Assembly (NCBI GenBank): GCA_948144175.1
Contig: CANXME010002665.1
Span: 62,001-126,000, forward strand
Direction: 5' to 3'
From: Closterium sp. NIES-65
Taxonomy: Eukaryota > Streptophyta > Zygnematophyceae > Desmidiales > Closteriaceae
Length of the DNA: 64,000 bases
The notes under the pieces: generated by a model
What the model was told of the DNA's origin: nothing
The model's input: the letters and a program-made list of their open reading frames with translations, nothing else
The model's database searches: none
Shown here: positions 30,290 to 42,700 of the stretch, piece after piece
Layout of the letters: each line of letters starts with the position of its first letter
How positions within the stretch are numbered: position 1 is the stretch's first letter
Translations under genes and position numbers: made by a program

Positions 30290-32277
30290 AGATGGCGCTT
30301 CGTCAGTCCACTGCTCCGCAGCGTGTCGCTCTCCCGTCGCCTCCTGCGTCCTCTCTTCCTGCTCTTGCTGACCCGGAGTCAGACACCCTTCGCGCTGCCA
30401 GTCCTACTATCACACGTCTCCTGGCTACGGTTGTCACTGACCCTTCCTTTGAGTCCGCTGCTGCGTGTGCCTTAGTCACTGAGCTTGTCGACTTTGCAGC
30501 TGCGTGTCGTCTAGACTACGCTGCGAGTCTTGTTGCTGAGTCTGAGTCTGTCTGTCCTCCGTCCGTCGGGGGTGAGTGTGCTCTTGGCACGGACGTTCTT
30601 GAGGACAGGCACGAAGAGTTTGGTTGCCTTGCCGCTGCTTTGCCCCATCTCGTGTCCATGCTTGTTGCCCCTGAGGGAGACCCGGATGCACCAGACATCC
30701 CGACCCCACGCTCTTACGCAGAGGCGATGGCCGGTCCCTACTCCTCTCAGTGGCAGTCAGCCATGGACACAGAGATGGCTTCCTGGAAGTCCACTGGCAC
30801 CTACGTCGACGAGGTTCCCCCACCTGGGGCGAACATCGTCAGTGGCATGTGGATTTTCAGGGTGAAGCGGCCGCCGGGCTCTCCGCCTGTCTTCAAGGCG
30901 CGTTACGTTGCACGAGGCTTCAGTCAGCGAGAGGGAGTTGACTTCTTCCAGACCTTCTCCCCGACCCCGAAGATGACCACTCTTCGGGTTCTGCTACACG
31001 TCGCCGCTCAGCGTGACTACGAGCTCCACTCTCTTGACTTCAGCACAGCTTTCTTGCAGGGCAGCCTGCACGAGGAGATCTGGCTGCGCCGCCCACCTGG
31101 CTTCACTGGGTCGTTCCCTCCTGGTACCCAGTGGAGCCTCCGGCGGCCAGTCTACGGTCTCCGCCAGGCGCCACGTGAGTGGCACGACACACTGAGGACT
31201 ACACTTGCGGCTCTTGGGTTCGCTCCTTCTACTGCTGACCCGTCGCTGTTTCTACGCACCGACCCCTCACTGCCGCCGTTCTACATCCTCGTGTACGTCG
31301 ACGACTTGGTCTTTGCCACCTCTGACACAGCTGGTCTCGCTCACGTGAAGTCCGAGCTGCAGAAGAGACACACGTGCACAGACCTGGGTGAACTGACAAG
31401 CTATCTTGGCTTGCGGATCACCCGGGACAGAGCACGGCGCACCATCACCTTGACTCAGTCACACATGGTGCAGCAGGTCCTTCAGCGCTTCGGCTTCACG
31501 TACTCCTCGCCTCAGTCCACTCCTCTGCCTACGGGACACTCGCTCTCAGCTCTGCCTTCGGATGAGTCCGTAGAGCCGAGTGGTCCGTATCCAGAGCTTG
31601 TGGGCTGCCTCATGTACCTGATGACCTGCACTCGACCTGACCTTGCATACCCTCTCAGCATCTTAGCACGCTATGTCGCTCCCGGCCGTCACCGGAAGGA
31701 GCACATGGATGCAGCTAAGAGGGTGTTGCGCTACTTGTGCAGTACGTCGGGCATGGGGCTAGTGCTTGGAGGGCGAGACCGGCCTGTTCTCACTGGGCAC
31801 TCAGACGCTTCTTGGGCAGACGACCAGGCTACTCAGCGGTCGTCTCAGGGTTACACCTTCAGTCTTGGCTCTGGCTCTGTCTCTTGGCGTTCTACTCGTT
31901 CTTCTTCTGTTCTCAGCTCCAGCTGTGAGGCTGAGATCTACGCCACGGCCATGGCTGCCCAGGAGCTTCGCTGGCTCACCTACCTGCTGACTGACCTTGG
32001 AGAGCAGCCTCGTTCTCCTCGAGTGCTGTACGTCGACAACAAGGCAACCATAGCCTTGTGTCAGGAGCACAGACTGGAGCACAGGACGAAGCACATTGCT
32101 CTGCGTTACTTTCTAGCTCGAGAGCTACAGCAGCGTGGTCAGCTTCTTCTGCGTTACGTGGCCACTGAGGCCAACACTGCTGATGTGTTCACCAAGGCGC
32201 TTCCGCCTGTTGACCATCAGCGTTTTTGCACTCTTCTAGGTCTTGTGCCGACTGTTCCTCACTTGCTTACTTCTTGA
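30290..32277 (+). CDS. pol: RT and RNase H of copia C
   Basis: Pre-RT region SLPALADPESDTLRA near 30355, RT from about 30785 (KSTGTYVDEV, SGMWIFRVKRPPG, ARGFSQREGVDFF), catalytic YVDD at 31294-31305, then YLGLRITRDRA near 31410. RNase H: GHSDASWADD near 31797, SCEAEIYATAM near 31921, YVDNKATIALC near 32028, TKALPPVDHQRF near 32195, end at 32277. All motifs are intact. Confidence 0.85.
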
Positions 32278-32486
32278 CTTTGCCTGTACTGTGATCATTA
32301 TATATATACCTGCATGTTTGCCCTTGCTAGGTTGTGATCATTGTACCTCTTGCTCTATTATAAAACTGCATGTGAACTGGTCTTGTGACCGCTTACTTGT
32401 GCTCGGAATTTGTGTGGAATCCTCGAGATCCACCCTGAGCTTGTTTGCATTGCTTTGCCTTGACTGGTCTTGTGACCCCTAGGTCT

Positions 32487-32507
32487 CCCCCACTTTGCCT
32501 ATGGGGG
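32487..32507 (+). promoter_or_regulatory. polypurine-tract hairpin of copia C
   Basis: CCCCCA and TGGGGG around the CTTTGCCTA loop, two bases before the 3' LTR. Identical to the hairpin in A and E although C is of another subfamily. The 3' untranslated stretch 32278-32486 has no gene. Confidence 0.6.
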
Positions 32508-32509
32508 TG

Positions 32510-32640
32510 TGTCAAACATTATATGTTTGTGTGGTTCTAGGTTGTAGTGGGTCACACCATAGGGGGTACACCAGTTTAGGGTTTCATATTTGTACTGTTG
32601 TTCCTGTTAGTCACAGCCATTCTTGTTTCTCATTTTGACA
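32510..32640 (+). repeat. 3' LTR of copia C
   Basis: 131 bp, followed by GAGGA. Confidence 0.9.
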
Positions 32641-33485
32641 GAGGAGTGGCCTGAAGTCAAAGCGCTGAAGGACCTGCTGCACCATGTGTGACTGAGTCAA
32701 GGTAATGGTGCGCCGTGCTCTGCCCTAGGTGACCTGCAAGCCAAGATAGCTGCGCAGTTCACCCAGGTCTGTGCACGTGTGTCTCTTCTGCAGCTTCGAC
32801 TTCATGTGGGCCAGTCGAGCAGTATCTGCAGTGGGAAAGACCAAGTCGTCGACGTACACGAGGATGTAGAACGGCGGTAGAGTAGTGTCGGTGCGGAGAA
32901 ATAGCGACGGGTCAGCAGTGGAAGGAGCAAACCCAAGAGCCGCAAGCGTCGTCCTCCTTGTGTCGTGCCACTCGCGGGGCGCCTGGCGGAGACCGTAGAC
33001 TGGCCACTGGAGGCTCCACCGGGTACTAGGAGGAAACGACCCAGTGAAGCCAGGTGGGCGGCGCAGCCAGATCTGCCCTGTAGGAAAGCAGTGCTGAAGT
33101 CAAGAGAGTGAAGCTCGTAGTCACGCTGAGCAGCGACGTGTAGCAGAACCCGAAGAGTGATCATCTTTGGGGTCGGGGAGAAGGTCTGGAAGAAGTCAAC
33201 TCCCTGTCGCTGACTGAAGCCTCGAGCAACGTAACACGCCTTGAAGACAGGCGGAGAACCCGGTGGCCGCTTCACCCTGAAAATCCACATGCCACTGACG
33301 ATGTTCGCCCCAAGTGGGGGAACCTTGTCGGCGTAGGTGCCTGTGGACTTCCAGGATGCCATCTCTGCGTCCATGGCTGACTGCCACTGAGAGGAGTAGG
33401 GACCCTTTATCGCCTCTGCGTAAGAGCGCGGGGTCGAGATGTCTGGTGCATCCGGGTCTCCCTCAGGTGCAATCAGCATGGACAC
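32641..33485 (-). pseudogene. pol: RT part of copia D pol
   Basis: Minus-strand RT fragment with APEGDPDAPD near 33465, KSTGTYADKV, SGMWIFRVKRPPG near 33290, FSQRQGVDFFQTFSPTP near 33200 and a YVDD-type site near 32850. It joins the RNase H part at 25289 across copia C. Broken. Confidence 0.7.
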
Positions 33486-33489
33486 GAGA

Positions 33490-34170
33490 TATCAGCAAGG
33501 AGCGGAAAGAAGTAATGCCGCGGCCGCGCAGCGCCTCTAGAACCAGCAAGGACAGTACTATCACCCTCAACGTCAGCTCCAACTCCAGCAGCACCACCAG
33601 CTCCAGCAGCACCTCCAGCAGGTCCAGTAGTGCCAACTCCCGCACCCACAGAAGTACTGACTCCAGGAGCACCTCCAGCTCCAGCACCTCCAGCAGCTCC
33701 AGCTCCATTAGAACCACCAGAAGTCCTAGCAGCTCTTGCAGCTCTAGCTCCAGCAGCACCAACAGGCCCAGCAGCTCCAGTACCTCCAATACGAGCACGT
33801 CCGGGACCCGTGGCTCCAGAACCCCCAGCAGCTCCAGCAGCAGCAGGACCTCCAGCGCCCGTAGCACCACCAGCTCCTGCTGCACGGCTCCAGCGCCGAG
33901 TAAACCACTTACGCAGCTGCTGTGGAGAGAGTGGCTCCCGCCGGGACGAAGCACCCGAAGGACCTCTAGGCTCAGCACCTCCAGACTCCACACGCGCAGG
34001 CTCAGCACCCACAAGCTCCGCACCCCCAGACTCCACACAGCGCAGGCTCAGCACCCTCAGGCTCCGCCCCCCCAGACTCAGCACCCCCAAACTCAGCAAC
34101 CCCAAGCTCTGCACCCGCAGGCTCCGCATCCCGTGGCGCAGCACCCCCAGACCCAGCACCCGGCAGTGCG
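33490..34170 (-). repeat. linker repeats of copia D
   Basis: Gly/Ala-rich block (33540-33880) and G-A-E-P/G-A-E-S-type units (33960-34150), reading on the minus strand. Confidence 0.6.
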
Positions 34171-34179
34171 GTAGGGGAA

Positions 34180-35620
34180 GAGACGGTAGTAAGGAACCGA
34201 CTCGTCAAACGTGACGTCATGAGAGGACAGAACACGGCACAAGGTGGGGTGGTAAAACTACCAACCAGGTGCGTCAAGGGGGAAGCCAAGGAAGATGCAG
34301 GGAACAGCACGGGAGGACAGCTTGTCCGCAGACAAGTCGTGGACGAAAGCCCGAGATCCCCAGACACGGAACGCAGACGCATCGCCAACCTTCCCCGTCC
34401 ACCGCATAGTAGGTGTGGTCTCCAGCATGGAGACCCGAGGCTGGAGGTTGATCTGATGCGTCGCGTACTGAACCGCGAACGGCCACAGAAAATGGGGAGA
34501 AGCCGCATGGATCATGGACGTACGAGCGACGTCCATGACCATGCCAATGCGGCGCTCAGCAATCCAATTTTGCTGTGGAGAGGCTGGAAGCGTGAACGTC
34601 TGGCGGATGCCCTCCGCACGACAGAAGGCTCGCAGAAGGTCAGAGCAAAACTCTCCACCTCTGTCGGAGTGCAGACGCATAACAGGAAGGTCCGAGCCGA
34701 AACACTCGCTGAGCTGACGACGGGCAACGCGGATCCAGTCGATCAGCACCTCAGTGACCTCACCCTTGTGACGCAAGGGGAAGACTGTGGTGTAACGCGA
34801 GTAGTCGTTAACGACCAGCAGAAAGTAGCGCTCGTGACCCTGTCCACGGACGCGGGCTGGGCCCCACACGTCCATACGAAGAGTCTGCAAGGGAGCCTCC
34901 GTCGGAGGGAACTTCGAGGAGTGAGGAGCGGTGCGGTGCCACCCCTCGACGCAAGGAATGCAGGTAGGGGCAGGCCCCGGGGGGAGGGGAGGGAGAGACT
35001 GGGGAAGACCAGTGACAAGGAGACGGGAAGCCATGCCTCGGAGACGAGGCAGGGAGGGGTGACCAAGGCGGTGGTGCCAAAGGAGAGTCTGGTGAGACAG
35101 GAGGCGATACGAGCAGGGGCAGACTCAGGACCAGACCGGGACGCTGCAGCAAACACCTGACCCGACGCGGCTACCTTACCAGACTCAGCAACAGGAGAAG
35201 ACACGGTAGTCATGGTGTACGAGCTCGACCCAGGCTGACGGGTGAACGTGGCCAGGTGCCGGCCCGTTCGAGTACACGACCAGTGGGTTACCCGCAGACC
35301 TCCAGGAGTGAACTGGTCAACCCACGCGTCCTGAAGGTCAGCTCCACTCACCAAGTTCATGGAGAACGAGGGGAGGTGGAGGCCAGACAGAGAGCCAAAC
35401 GGGACCGCCGGACACGGCAGGACCGCGGAGGAGTGTGCAAGGACCGGACCCCCAGAGGGGTCAGCCAGAGAGACTGCCACTGGCTGACTGAGCGGCGAGA
35501 GTGTGGTGGAGTCGTGAAAGAAGGAGCAGGAAGCACCCGAGTCAAGGGTGAAAGTGTGCAAGGCCTGAGCCGACGCGGTACCTGAGAGAGCAGACTCACC
35601 AGCACCTTGGGCAGCAGACT
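34180..35620 (-). pseudogene. pol: protease and integrase of copia D
   Basis: Minus-strand order: FTLDSGAS near 35545, C-I-P-C-V-E-G near 34950, RMDVWGPARV near 34870, VVNDYSRYTTVFPL near 34810, HSDRGGEF near 34665, WGSRAFVHD near 34350 and FLGFPLDAPGW near 34265. Broken. Confidence 0.7.
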
Positions 35621-35639
35621 CACCAGCACCTGGAGCAGC

Positions 35640-36376
35640 AGACTCACTAGCACCTAGAGCAGCAGCCTCATTGCCCGGGTCGGGCGGAACACACAGGTAA
35701 CAGTCACCCTCAGCACTAATAAACACAGCATACATAGCAGCAAGGATAGCATCATAATCAAGATCAAAGATAGCAACCCCCGACTTAAGCAGATCACCCC
35801 AGCGTGGGATCTCAGTGGAGTCAGGAAACTGTGCACGCCATGCGTCAGTCAGGCGGCCAAAACAGCGCTGCGTGGCGTGCGGCCCTCCGGACGTCTCCCC
35901 ACTGCGCTCGCCGGTGCGGAGAACGTAAGCGCAGGGACCAGCACCCCCAGACCTCCCACGCCCCGCGTACCACTCACTAAGCTGCTGGGGCAACAGGGTC
36001 TCACGAGAACGCGGCTGCTGCTGGCGCTGGCCACCACCAAAGCCTCCACGCTGCACAGCGCCACCCCGACCAGCACCACCGCCGCCGCCACCCCCACTGC
36101 CGCTGCCGTCGCCGCCTCCACCCCCACCACCGCCACTGAAGCCCCCACTCCCGCCACCACCTCCACCTCCACCCCCACCCCCTCCGCTACCTCCACCGCC
36201 ACCACCGCCGCCCCCGTCGTCTCCTCTAGCACCCTTGAACCCCTTGCTCCTGTCATTGCGGCGCCTCCCACTAGGCGCAGACGCAGCGCCGACCGACCCG
36301 GTGCCAATGAGGTCTACAGCAGCAGTAGAGGCAATAGAAGGCAAAAGGGGAACAGGGGAGCACCCCTCAAAGAAAG
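35640..36376 (-). pseudogene. gag: gag rear part of copia D
   Basis: Carries the glycine-rich tract (36060-36230) and a Cys/His motif related to C-x13-C-x3-H-x4-C (about 35870-35945). The front of gag is at 51034-51695, on the far side of copia E; the GAAAG duplication marks the join. Confidence 0.7.
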
Positions 36377-36500
36377 TGTCAAACTCAAATTATATAGCTT
36401 GTGTAGGCTATAGTGGGGTAGACACTATGGGGTACAGTTTCCTAGGGTTTCCTACTTGTACCCAACCTTGTGCTAGGTCATTCATTCCTCATTCTTCACA
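36377..36500 (+). repeat. 5' LTR of copia E
   Basis: 124 bp, TGTCAAACTC to CTTCACA, followed by the primer-site variant TGGTATAGAGC. Confidence 0.9.
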
Positions 36501-37505
36501 TGGTATAGAGCAGGTTCCCTAGTGGGAACGCTTCCTTGGGCCCACCACTGAAAATTTCCTTTCTGACCGGAGCGCCAGTTGCTCCTGCCCGAGGCGCGCC
36601 TTTTGCCGCCCTTTCCAGGCCCCTAGTGGCCCCTAGTGGCCTCGTCGCCGCCCCTCACGCGGCGCCGTTACCGCCCCTACGCGGCCCCGTCGCCGCCATT
36701 AGCGGCCCCGTCGCCGCCCCTAGCGGTCCCGTCGCCGCCTCTCACCCTAAGCGGCCCCGTCGCCGCCCCTACGGGCCCCTTCGCCGCCCCTCCGCGGCCC
36801 GTCGCCGCCCTTAGCGGCCCCGTCGCCGCCCCTAGCGGCCCCGTCGCCGCCTCTCACCCTACGCGGCCCCGTCGCCGCCCATACGCGGACCCGTCGACGC
36901 CCCTAGCAGCCCCGTCGCCGCCCCTACCGGCCCCGTCGCCGCCTCTCACCCTCAGCGGCCCCGTCGCCGCCCCTAAGAGGCCCCGTCGCCGACCCTAAGC
37001 GGCCCCATTGCCGCCCCCCCCCCCCCCCCCCCCCCCCTACGCGGCCCTGTCGCCTCCTCTAAGCGGCCCCGCTAACGCTCCTAAGCGGCCCCGTCGCCGC
37101 CCCTAAGCGGCCCCGACGCCGCCTCCTACGCGGCCCCGTCGCCGCCACTACACGGCCCCGTCGCCGCTCCCCTCCCTAAGCGGCCCCGTCGCTGCCCCTA
37201 GCGGCCCCGACGCCGCCTCTACCGAGAAGCCCAGCAGTAGAGCCGCCGTGCCGCCCAGCAGCAGAGCCGCCGAGCCGCCCAGAAGCAGAGCCGCCGAGCC
37301 GCCCAGCAGCCGAGCCGCCTAGCCGCGGAGCCGCCCGATAGCCGAGCCGCCCAGCAGCCGAACCGCCCGATAGCCGAGCCGCCCAACAGCCGAGCAGCTG
37401 AGCCGCCGAGCCGCCCTGCCGTCGAGGTGCTACCAATCCTACCGGCGCGCCCCGGCCCTACTTTCTCGTACTGGTGAGCTCACTCCTTGCTAGACCTCTG
37501 CAGTC
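36501..37505 (+). repeat. leader of copia E with GC-rich tandem repeats
   Basis: Primer-site hairpin at 36514-36529. GGCCCCGTCGCCGCCCCT-type repeats cover about 36600-37230, with a C-run near 37013-37038, then GCCGAGCCGCCCAGC-type repeats to 37420. No gene is evident. Confidence 0.75.
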
Positions 37506-37879
37506 ATGGCTACCCCCAGTGTTCTTACCTTTGACACTGAGGGTCGTGCTGTTGACTTTGAGGTCTGGGTCGATGACCTCCAGCTGTTCCTCGAGTGCGA
37601 TAGGGCAGACGGCCTCTCTCTGTTCGACCTCACCTCTGGTGCCTCCCATGCCTCACCTGCTACTGCTGACAGCACTGTTCGCTCACAGTGGGCGACGCGC
37701 GATGCTGCTGCCCGTCTTGCTATGCGTCGCCACTTACCGACCACTGAGCGTGCACACTTTAGCAAGTACAAGAGTGCTCAGACCTTGTACGACGCTATAG
37801 TTGCACGCTACTCTTCCCCTGCCACTGCTGCACTGAGCCGCCTCATGCTACCGTACCACTTCCTTGACCTTGCTGCCTT
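37506..37879 (+). pseudogene. gag: gag front part of copia E
   Basis: ATG at 37506; M-A-T-P-S-V-L-T-F-D, W-V-D-D-L-Q-L-F-L, HLPTTERAHFSKYKSAQ and LYDAIVARYSSPAT. It ends at the GCCTT duplication where copia F entered. The rest of gag resumes at 45200. Confidence 0.8.
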
Positions 37880-38000
37880 TGAGAAAACTGAAACGAGAAT
37901 GATTGACTAAGGAACGAAAGTGATACAAATATGCAACCCTAGAAATGTGTACCCCTTATAGGCTACCCCACTATAGACTACACAACATTATAATTTGACA
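37880..38000 (-). repeat. 3' LTR of copia F
   Basis: 121 bp. The polypurine hairpin at 38003-38023 adjoins it; the 3' untranslated block 38024-38260 holds the GATCCACCCTGAG-type sequence. Confidence 0.9.
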
Positions 38001-38260
38001 CACCCCCATAGGCAAAGTGGGGGAGAACAAGGGGTCACAAGACCAGTCAAGCAAAACAAAGCAAATCTCAGGGTGGATCACAAAGTCACCACACATTCCG
38101 AGCACAAGTTCAAGGCCAGAAGGCTAGTTCACATGCAGGAACACATATATATATAACAGGCTAAACAAGCAAGAGCAGGAGTATATATATATGTGACAGT
38201 ACAAGCAAGGTCAAGAAGTGAGTAAGTGAGGCAAGACAGGTACAAGACCAAGCTGAGTAC

Positions 38261-40204
38261 AGAAGCGCTGATGATCACAAGGCGCAAGTGCCTTGGTGAA
38301 GATATGAGCAGTGTTGGCCTCAGATTCCACGTACGCAAGTCGCAACTGACCACGCTGCTGCAGCTTACAAGCAAGAAAGTAGCGGAGAGCAATGTGCTTC
38401 GTTCTGTGCTCCAGGCGCTACTCCCGACACAAGGCCAGCATGGCCTTGTTGTCTACGTACAGCACTGGAGGAGAACGAAGTGGCTCTCCGAGGTCATTCA
38501 GCAGGTAGGTGAGCCAGCGAAGCTCCTGAGCAGCCATGGCTCCGGCGTAGATCTCAGCCTCACAATTGGAGCCGAGAACAGAAGACGAGCGAGTAGCCCG
38601 CCACGAAACAGAGCCTGAACCAAGGCTGAAGGTGTAACCCTGTGACGACCGCTGTGTAGCCTGGTTGTCAGCCCAAGAAGCGTCTGCGTGCCCAGTGAGG
38701 ACCACTGGACTCTGCCCTCCAAGCACTAGCCCCATGCCCGACATACTGCACAAGTAGCGCAACACCCTCTTCGCTGCAGCCATGTGCTCTGGTCTGTGTC
38801 TCCCAGGAGCAACATAGCGTGCAAGAATGCTAAGAGGGTATGCAAGGTCAGGTCGTGTGCAGGTCATCAGGTACATGAGGCAGCCAACAAGCTCTGGGTA
38901 CGGGCCACTCGACTCTACGGACTCATCCGAAGGCAGAGCTGAGAGCGAGTGGCGAGTAGGCAGAGGAGTGGCCTGAGGCGAGGAGTACGTGAAGCCGAAG
39001 CGCTGAAGGACCTGCTGCACCATGTGTGACTGAGTCAGGGTAATGGTGCGGCGTGCTCTGTCCCGGGTGATCTGCAAGCCAAGGTAGCTGCGCAGTTCAC
39101 CCAGGTCTGTGCACGTGTGTCTCTTCTGCAGCTCGGACTTCACGTGGGCGAGTCCAGCAATGTCAGCTGTGGCAAAGACCAAGTCGTCGACGTACACGAG
39201 GATGTAGAACGGCGGCAGAGAGGTGTCAGTGCGCAGAAACAGAGACGGGTCAGCAGTAGAGGGAGCAAACCCAAGAGCCGCAAGCGTAGTCCTCAGTGTG
39301 TCGTGCCACTCGCGCGGTGCCTGGCGGAGACAGTAGACTGGCGTCGGAGGCTCCACTGGGTGCCAAGAGGGAAAGTCCCAGTGAAGCCAGGTGGACGGCG
39401 CAGCCAGATCTCCTCGTGCAGGCTACCCTGCAAGAAAGCAGTGCTGAAGTCAAGGGAGTGAAGCTCGTAGTCACGCTGAGCGGCTATGTGTAGCAGCACC
39501 CGAAGAGTGGTCATCTTCGGGGTGGGAGAGAAGGTCTGAAAGTAGTCAACTCCCTGCCGCTGACTGAAGCCACGAGCCACGTACCGCGCCTTGAAGACAG
39601 GTGGAGAACCTGGAGGCCGCTTCACCCTGAAGATCCACATGCCACTGACGATGTTCGCCCCAGGAGGGGGAACTGCGTCAACGTAGGTGCCTGTGGACTT
39701 CCAGGAAGCCATCTCTGCGTCCATAGCTGCCTGCCACTGAGAGGAGTAGGGACCCTCTACGGCCTCCGCGTAAGAGGGCGGAGTCGGGATGTCAAGTGCA
39801 TCCGGGTCTCCCTCAGGGGTAAGCAGTACGGACACGAGATAAGGTGAAGCAGCAGCCAGACACTGGAACTCCTCCCGCCTGTCCTCAAGGACGTCCGTGC
39901 CAAGAGCACACTCACCCCCGACGGACGGAGGACAGACAGACGCAGACTCAGCAACAAGACTAGCAGTGTAGTCTAGACGACAGCGAGCAGCAAAGTCGAC
40001 GAACTTAGCAACAAGAGCAGACGCAGCAGTGGACTCAAAGGAGGGGTCAGTGACGACAGTAGCAATGAGACGCGTGACAGTAGGACTGGCAGCACGAAGG
40101 TAGTCCGACTCCGGGTCGGCAAGTGCAGGAAGAGAGGACTCAGGAGGAGAAGGCAAAGGGGCACGCAGAGGAGCAGTGGACGGACGCAGAGACATCCGGT
40201 GCAT
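38261..40204 (-). pseudogene. pol: RT and RNase H of copia F
   Basis: RT from near 39710 (KSTGTYVDAV, SGMWIFRVKRPPG), YVDD near 39185, YLGLQITRDRA near 39065; RNase H GHADASWAD near 38690, EAEIYAGAM near 38550, YVDNKAMLAL near 38450. The pre-RT region reaches 40204. Broken. Confidence 0.75.
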
Positions 40205-40389
40205 GCCGGGGACAGGAGGAGGACGCTGACGCGAACCGCGACCACTAGTGCGAGCAGCACAAACAGGCGACGCAGGACGAGACGCAGGCTCACGACGCTC
40301 AGCAAGACCTCCAGTAGGACCAGTGTAGGGAGAAGGAGCAGGCAGTGGGGAGGCCGGCGGAAGCTATGACGAGGACTGGACAGGCGGTG

Positions 40390-41250
40390 GACACTCTAAG
40401 GGAGGAGGAAGACCAAGAACCTGCTGAAGGAGCGGAACGAAGTACGGCCGAGGCCGCGCAGCGACTCAAGACACAGCAGGGACAGCACCAGCGCCAACAC
40501 CAACGCCAGCTGCAGGACCTCCAGCAGGACCAGCAGCACCCGCAGCAGGACCAGAGCCAGCATCACCTCCAGCAGCACCAGCAGCACCCCCAGCAGAACC
40601 GTCTCCAGGACTGACAGCAGTAGCCTCAGCGCCAACACCCTCAGTAGCTCCAGCTCCAGGCGAACCTGCAGGTCCAGCAGCTCCAGTACTCGCGGCACGA
40701 GCACCTCCGGGACCGGCGGCACCAGCACCCTCAGCAGCCGAAGAAGCTCCAGCAGTACGCCTCCAGCGCCGGGCAAACCACTCACGCAGCTCCTGTGGAG
40801 AGAGTGGCTCCCGCCGAGACGAAGCACTCGGAGAACCTCCAGGCCCAGCACCGCCAGACGCCACACGAGCAGGCCCAGCGGCCGCCGGCTCCACACCCCC
40901 AGGCTCAGCAGCTCCAGACGTGGCAACCCACGCTCAGCACCTCCAGACGTAGGACCTCCAGGCTCAGCACCCCCAGGCGTAGCACCCCTAGGCTCAGCAC
41001 CCCCAGGCGTAGCACCCCCAGGCTCAGCACTCCCAGGCGTAGCACCCCCAAGCTCAGCACCCCCAGCAGTACCACCCGAAGGCCCAGCACCCCCAGGCGT
41101 AGTACCCACCCGCGCAGCACCCCCAGAGTCAGCACCCCCAGGCTCAGCACCCACAGCAGCACCAGAGTCACCAGTAACCTCGACTGGCTCGACCGCGTCT
41201 ACCTGGGACACACCTGAAGGGGCAAGACCCTGAGGGGGGAGGGGGTCTAC
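40390..41250 (-). repeat. linker repeats of copia F
   Basis: Gly/Ala-rich block (40480-40750) and an expanded run of 15-bp units (40920-41160) that encode G-A-E-P/G-A-T-P-G. The G-A-T-P-G variant is shared with copia I. Confidence 0.7.
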
Positions 41251-41279
41251 CGGGGGGGGACCTGGCACAAGGAAGAGCG

Positions 41280-42700
41280 GTGGCGGGGGGAGGGATGGAG
41301 TGCGGTAGGGGAAGAGGCGGTATTAGGGGACCGACTCGTCAAACGTGACGTCCTGAGAGGACAAAACACGACGAGAGGTGGGGTGGTAGAACTGCCACCT
41401 TGGCGCGTCAGGGGGGAAGCCAAGGAAGACACAAGGAGCAGCACGAGGGGACAGCTTGTCCGCAGACAAGTCGCGGACAAACGCCCGAGATCCCCAGACA
41501 CGGAACGCAGACGCATCGCCTACCTTCCCCGTCCACAGCAAAGCTGGGGAGGTCTCCGGCCTGGAGACCCTGGGGTGAAGGTTGATCTGATGCGCCGCGT
41601 ACTGAACCGCAAACGGCCACAGAAAATGGGGGGCAGCCGCATGCATCATGGACGTACAAGCGACGTCCATGACCATGCCAATGCGGCGCTCAGCAATCCC
41701 ATTTTGCTGTGGAGAGTCCAGAAGCGTAAAGGTCTGGCGGATGCCTCGCCCACGGCAGTAGGCTCGCAGAAGGACAGAGGAGAACTCTCCGCCTCTGTCA
41801 GAGTGCAGACGCAGAACAGGAAAGTCCGAGCCGAAGCTCCTTCTGAGCTGGAGACGAGCTGCGCGGATCCAGTCGATCAACACCTCAGTGACATCGCCCT
41901 TGCTGCGCAAGGGGAAGACTGTGGTGTAACGCGAGTAGTCGTCAACCACCAGCAGAAAGTAGCGCTCGTGACCCTGTCCACGGACGTGGGCCGGGCCCCA
42001 CACGTCCATGTGAAGCGTCTTCAGCGGGGCCTCTGTCGGGGGAAACGGAGAGGAGTGAGGAGCAGCCCGTAGCCGCCCCTCGACACGGGGGACACAGGAA
42101 GGACCAGGCCCCGAAGGAAGGGGAGGGAGGGACCGGGGAAGACCAGAGACAAGGACACGGGAAGCCATGCCTCGGAGACGAGGCAGGGAGGGGTGACCAA
42201 GACGGTGGTGCCACAAGAGAGTCTCGTGAGACAGGAGGTGACACGAGCAGGGGGCAGACTCAGGACCAGACCTGGACGCTGCAGCAAACACCTGACCCGA
42301 CGCAGCTACCTGACCAGACGCAGGGACAGGAGGAGACTCAGTGGTCAGGGTGTAGAGGCTCGACCCCAGCCGACGCGTAAACGTGGCCAGGTGCCGGCCT
42401 GTGCGAGCGTCCGAGCAGTGGGTCACCCGCTGACTCGCAGGAGTAAACTGGTGAACCCCCGCATCCTGCAGGTCAGCACCACTCACCAAGTTCGTAGAGA
42501 ACGAGGGGAGGTAAAGACCAGACAAGGTGCCAGAGGGGGCAGCCGGACACGGGAGGACAGTGGAGAAGTGAGAGAGGACAGGACCCCCAGAGGGGTTTGC
42601 CAGGGAGACTGCAACCGGCCGACCAAGCGGCGTGAGTGTGGTGCGGTCTCGAAAGAAGGAGCGAGAAGCCCCTGAGTCAAGTGTGAAGGTGAGGGAGGCC
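41280..42700 (-). pseudogene. pol: protease and integrase of copia F
   Basis: Long readable stretch: FTLDSGASRSFF near 42690, H-H-R-L-G-H near 42210, C-V-P-R-V-E-G near 42090, HMDVWGPAHV near 42010, VVDDYSRYTTVFPL near 41945, HSDRGGEFSS near 41800, QQNGIAERR near 41715 and WGSRAFVRD near 41490. Core D, D and E are visible. Confidence 0.75.

Larger units (their letters stand above)
25290..32640 (+). mobile_element. Ty1/copia element C, the best-preserved copy
   Basis: 131-bp LTRs (25290-25420 and 32510-32640) differ at 2 sites. GAGGA at 25285-25289 and 32641-32645 is the target duplication. Primer-site word GGTATCAGAGC lies at 25422-25432. Total 7.35 kb. Gag, protease and integrase are read together, and RT with RNase H is read in a second long stretch; it looks nearly whole, with about one break. 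Its gag and integrase resemble J and differ from the A/E/F/I/K group, so it belongs to a second subfamily. Confidence 0.9.
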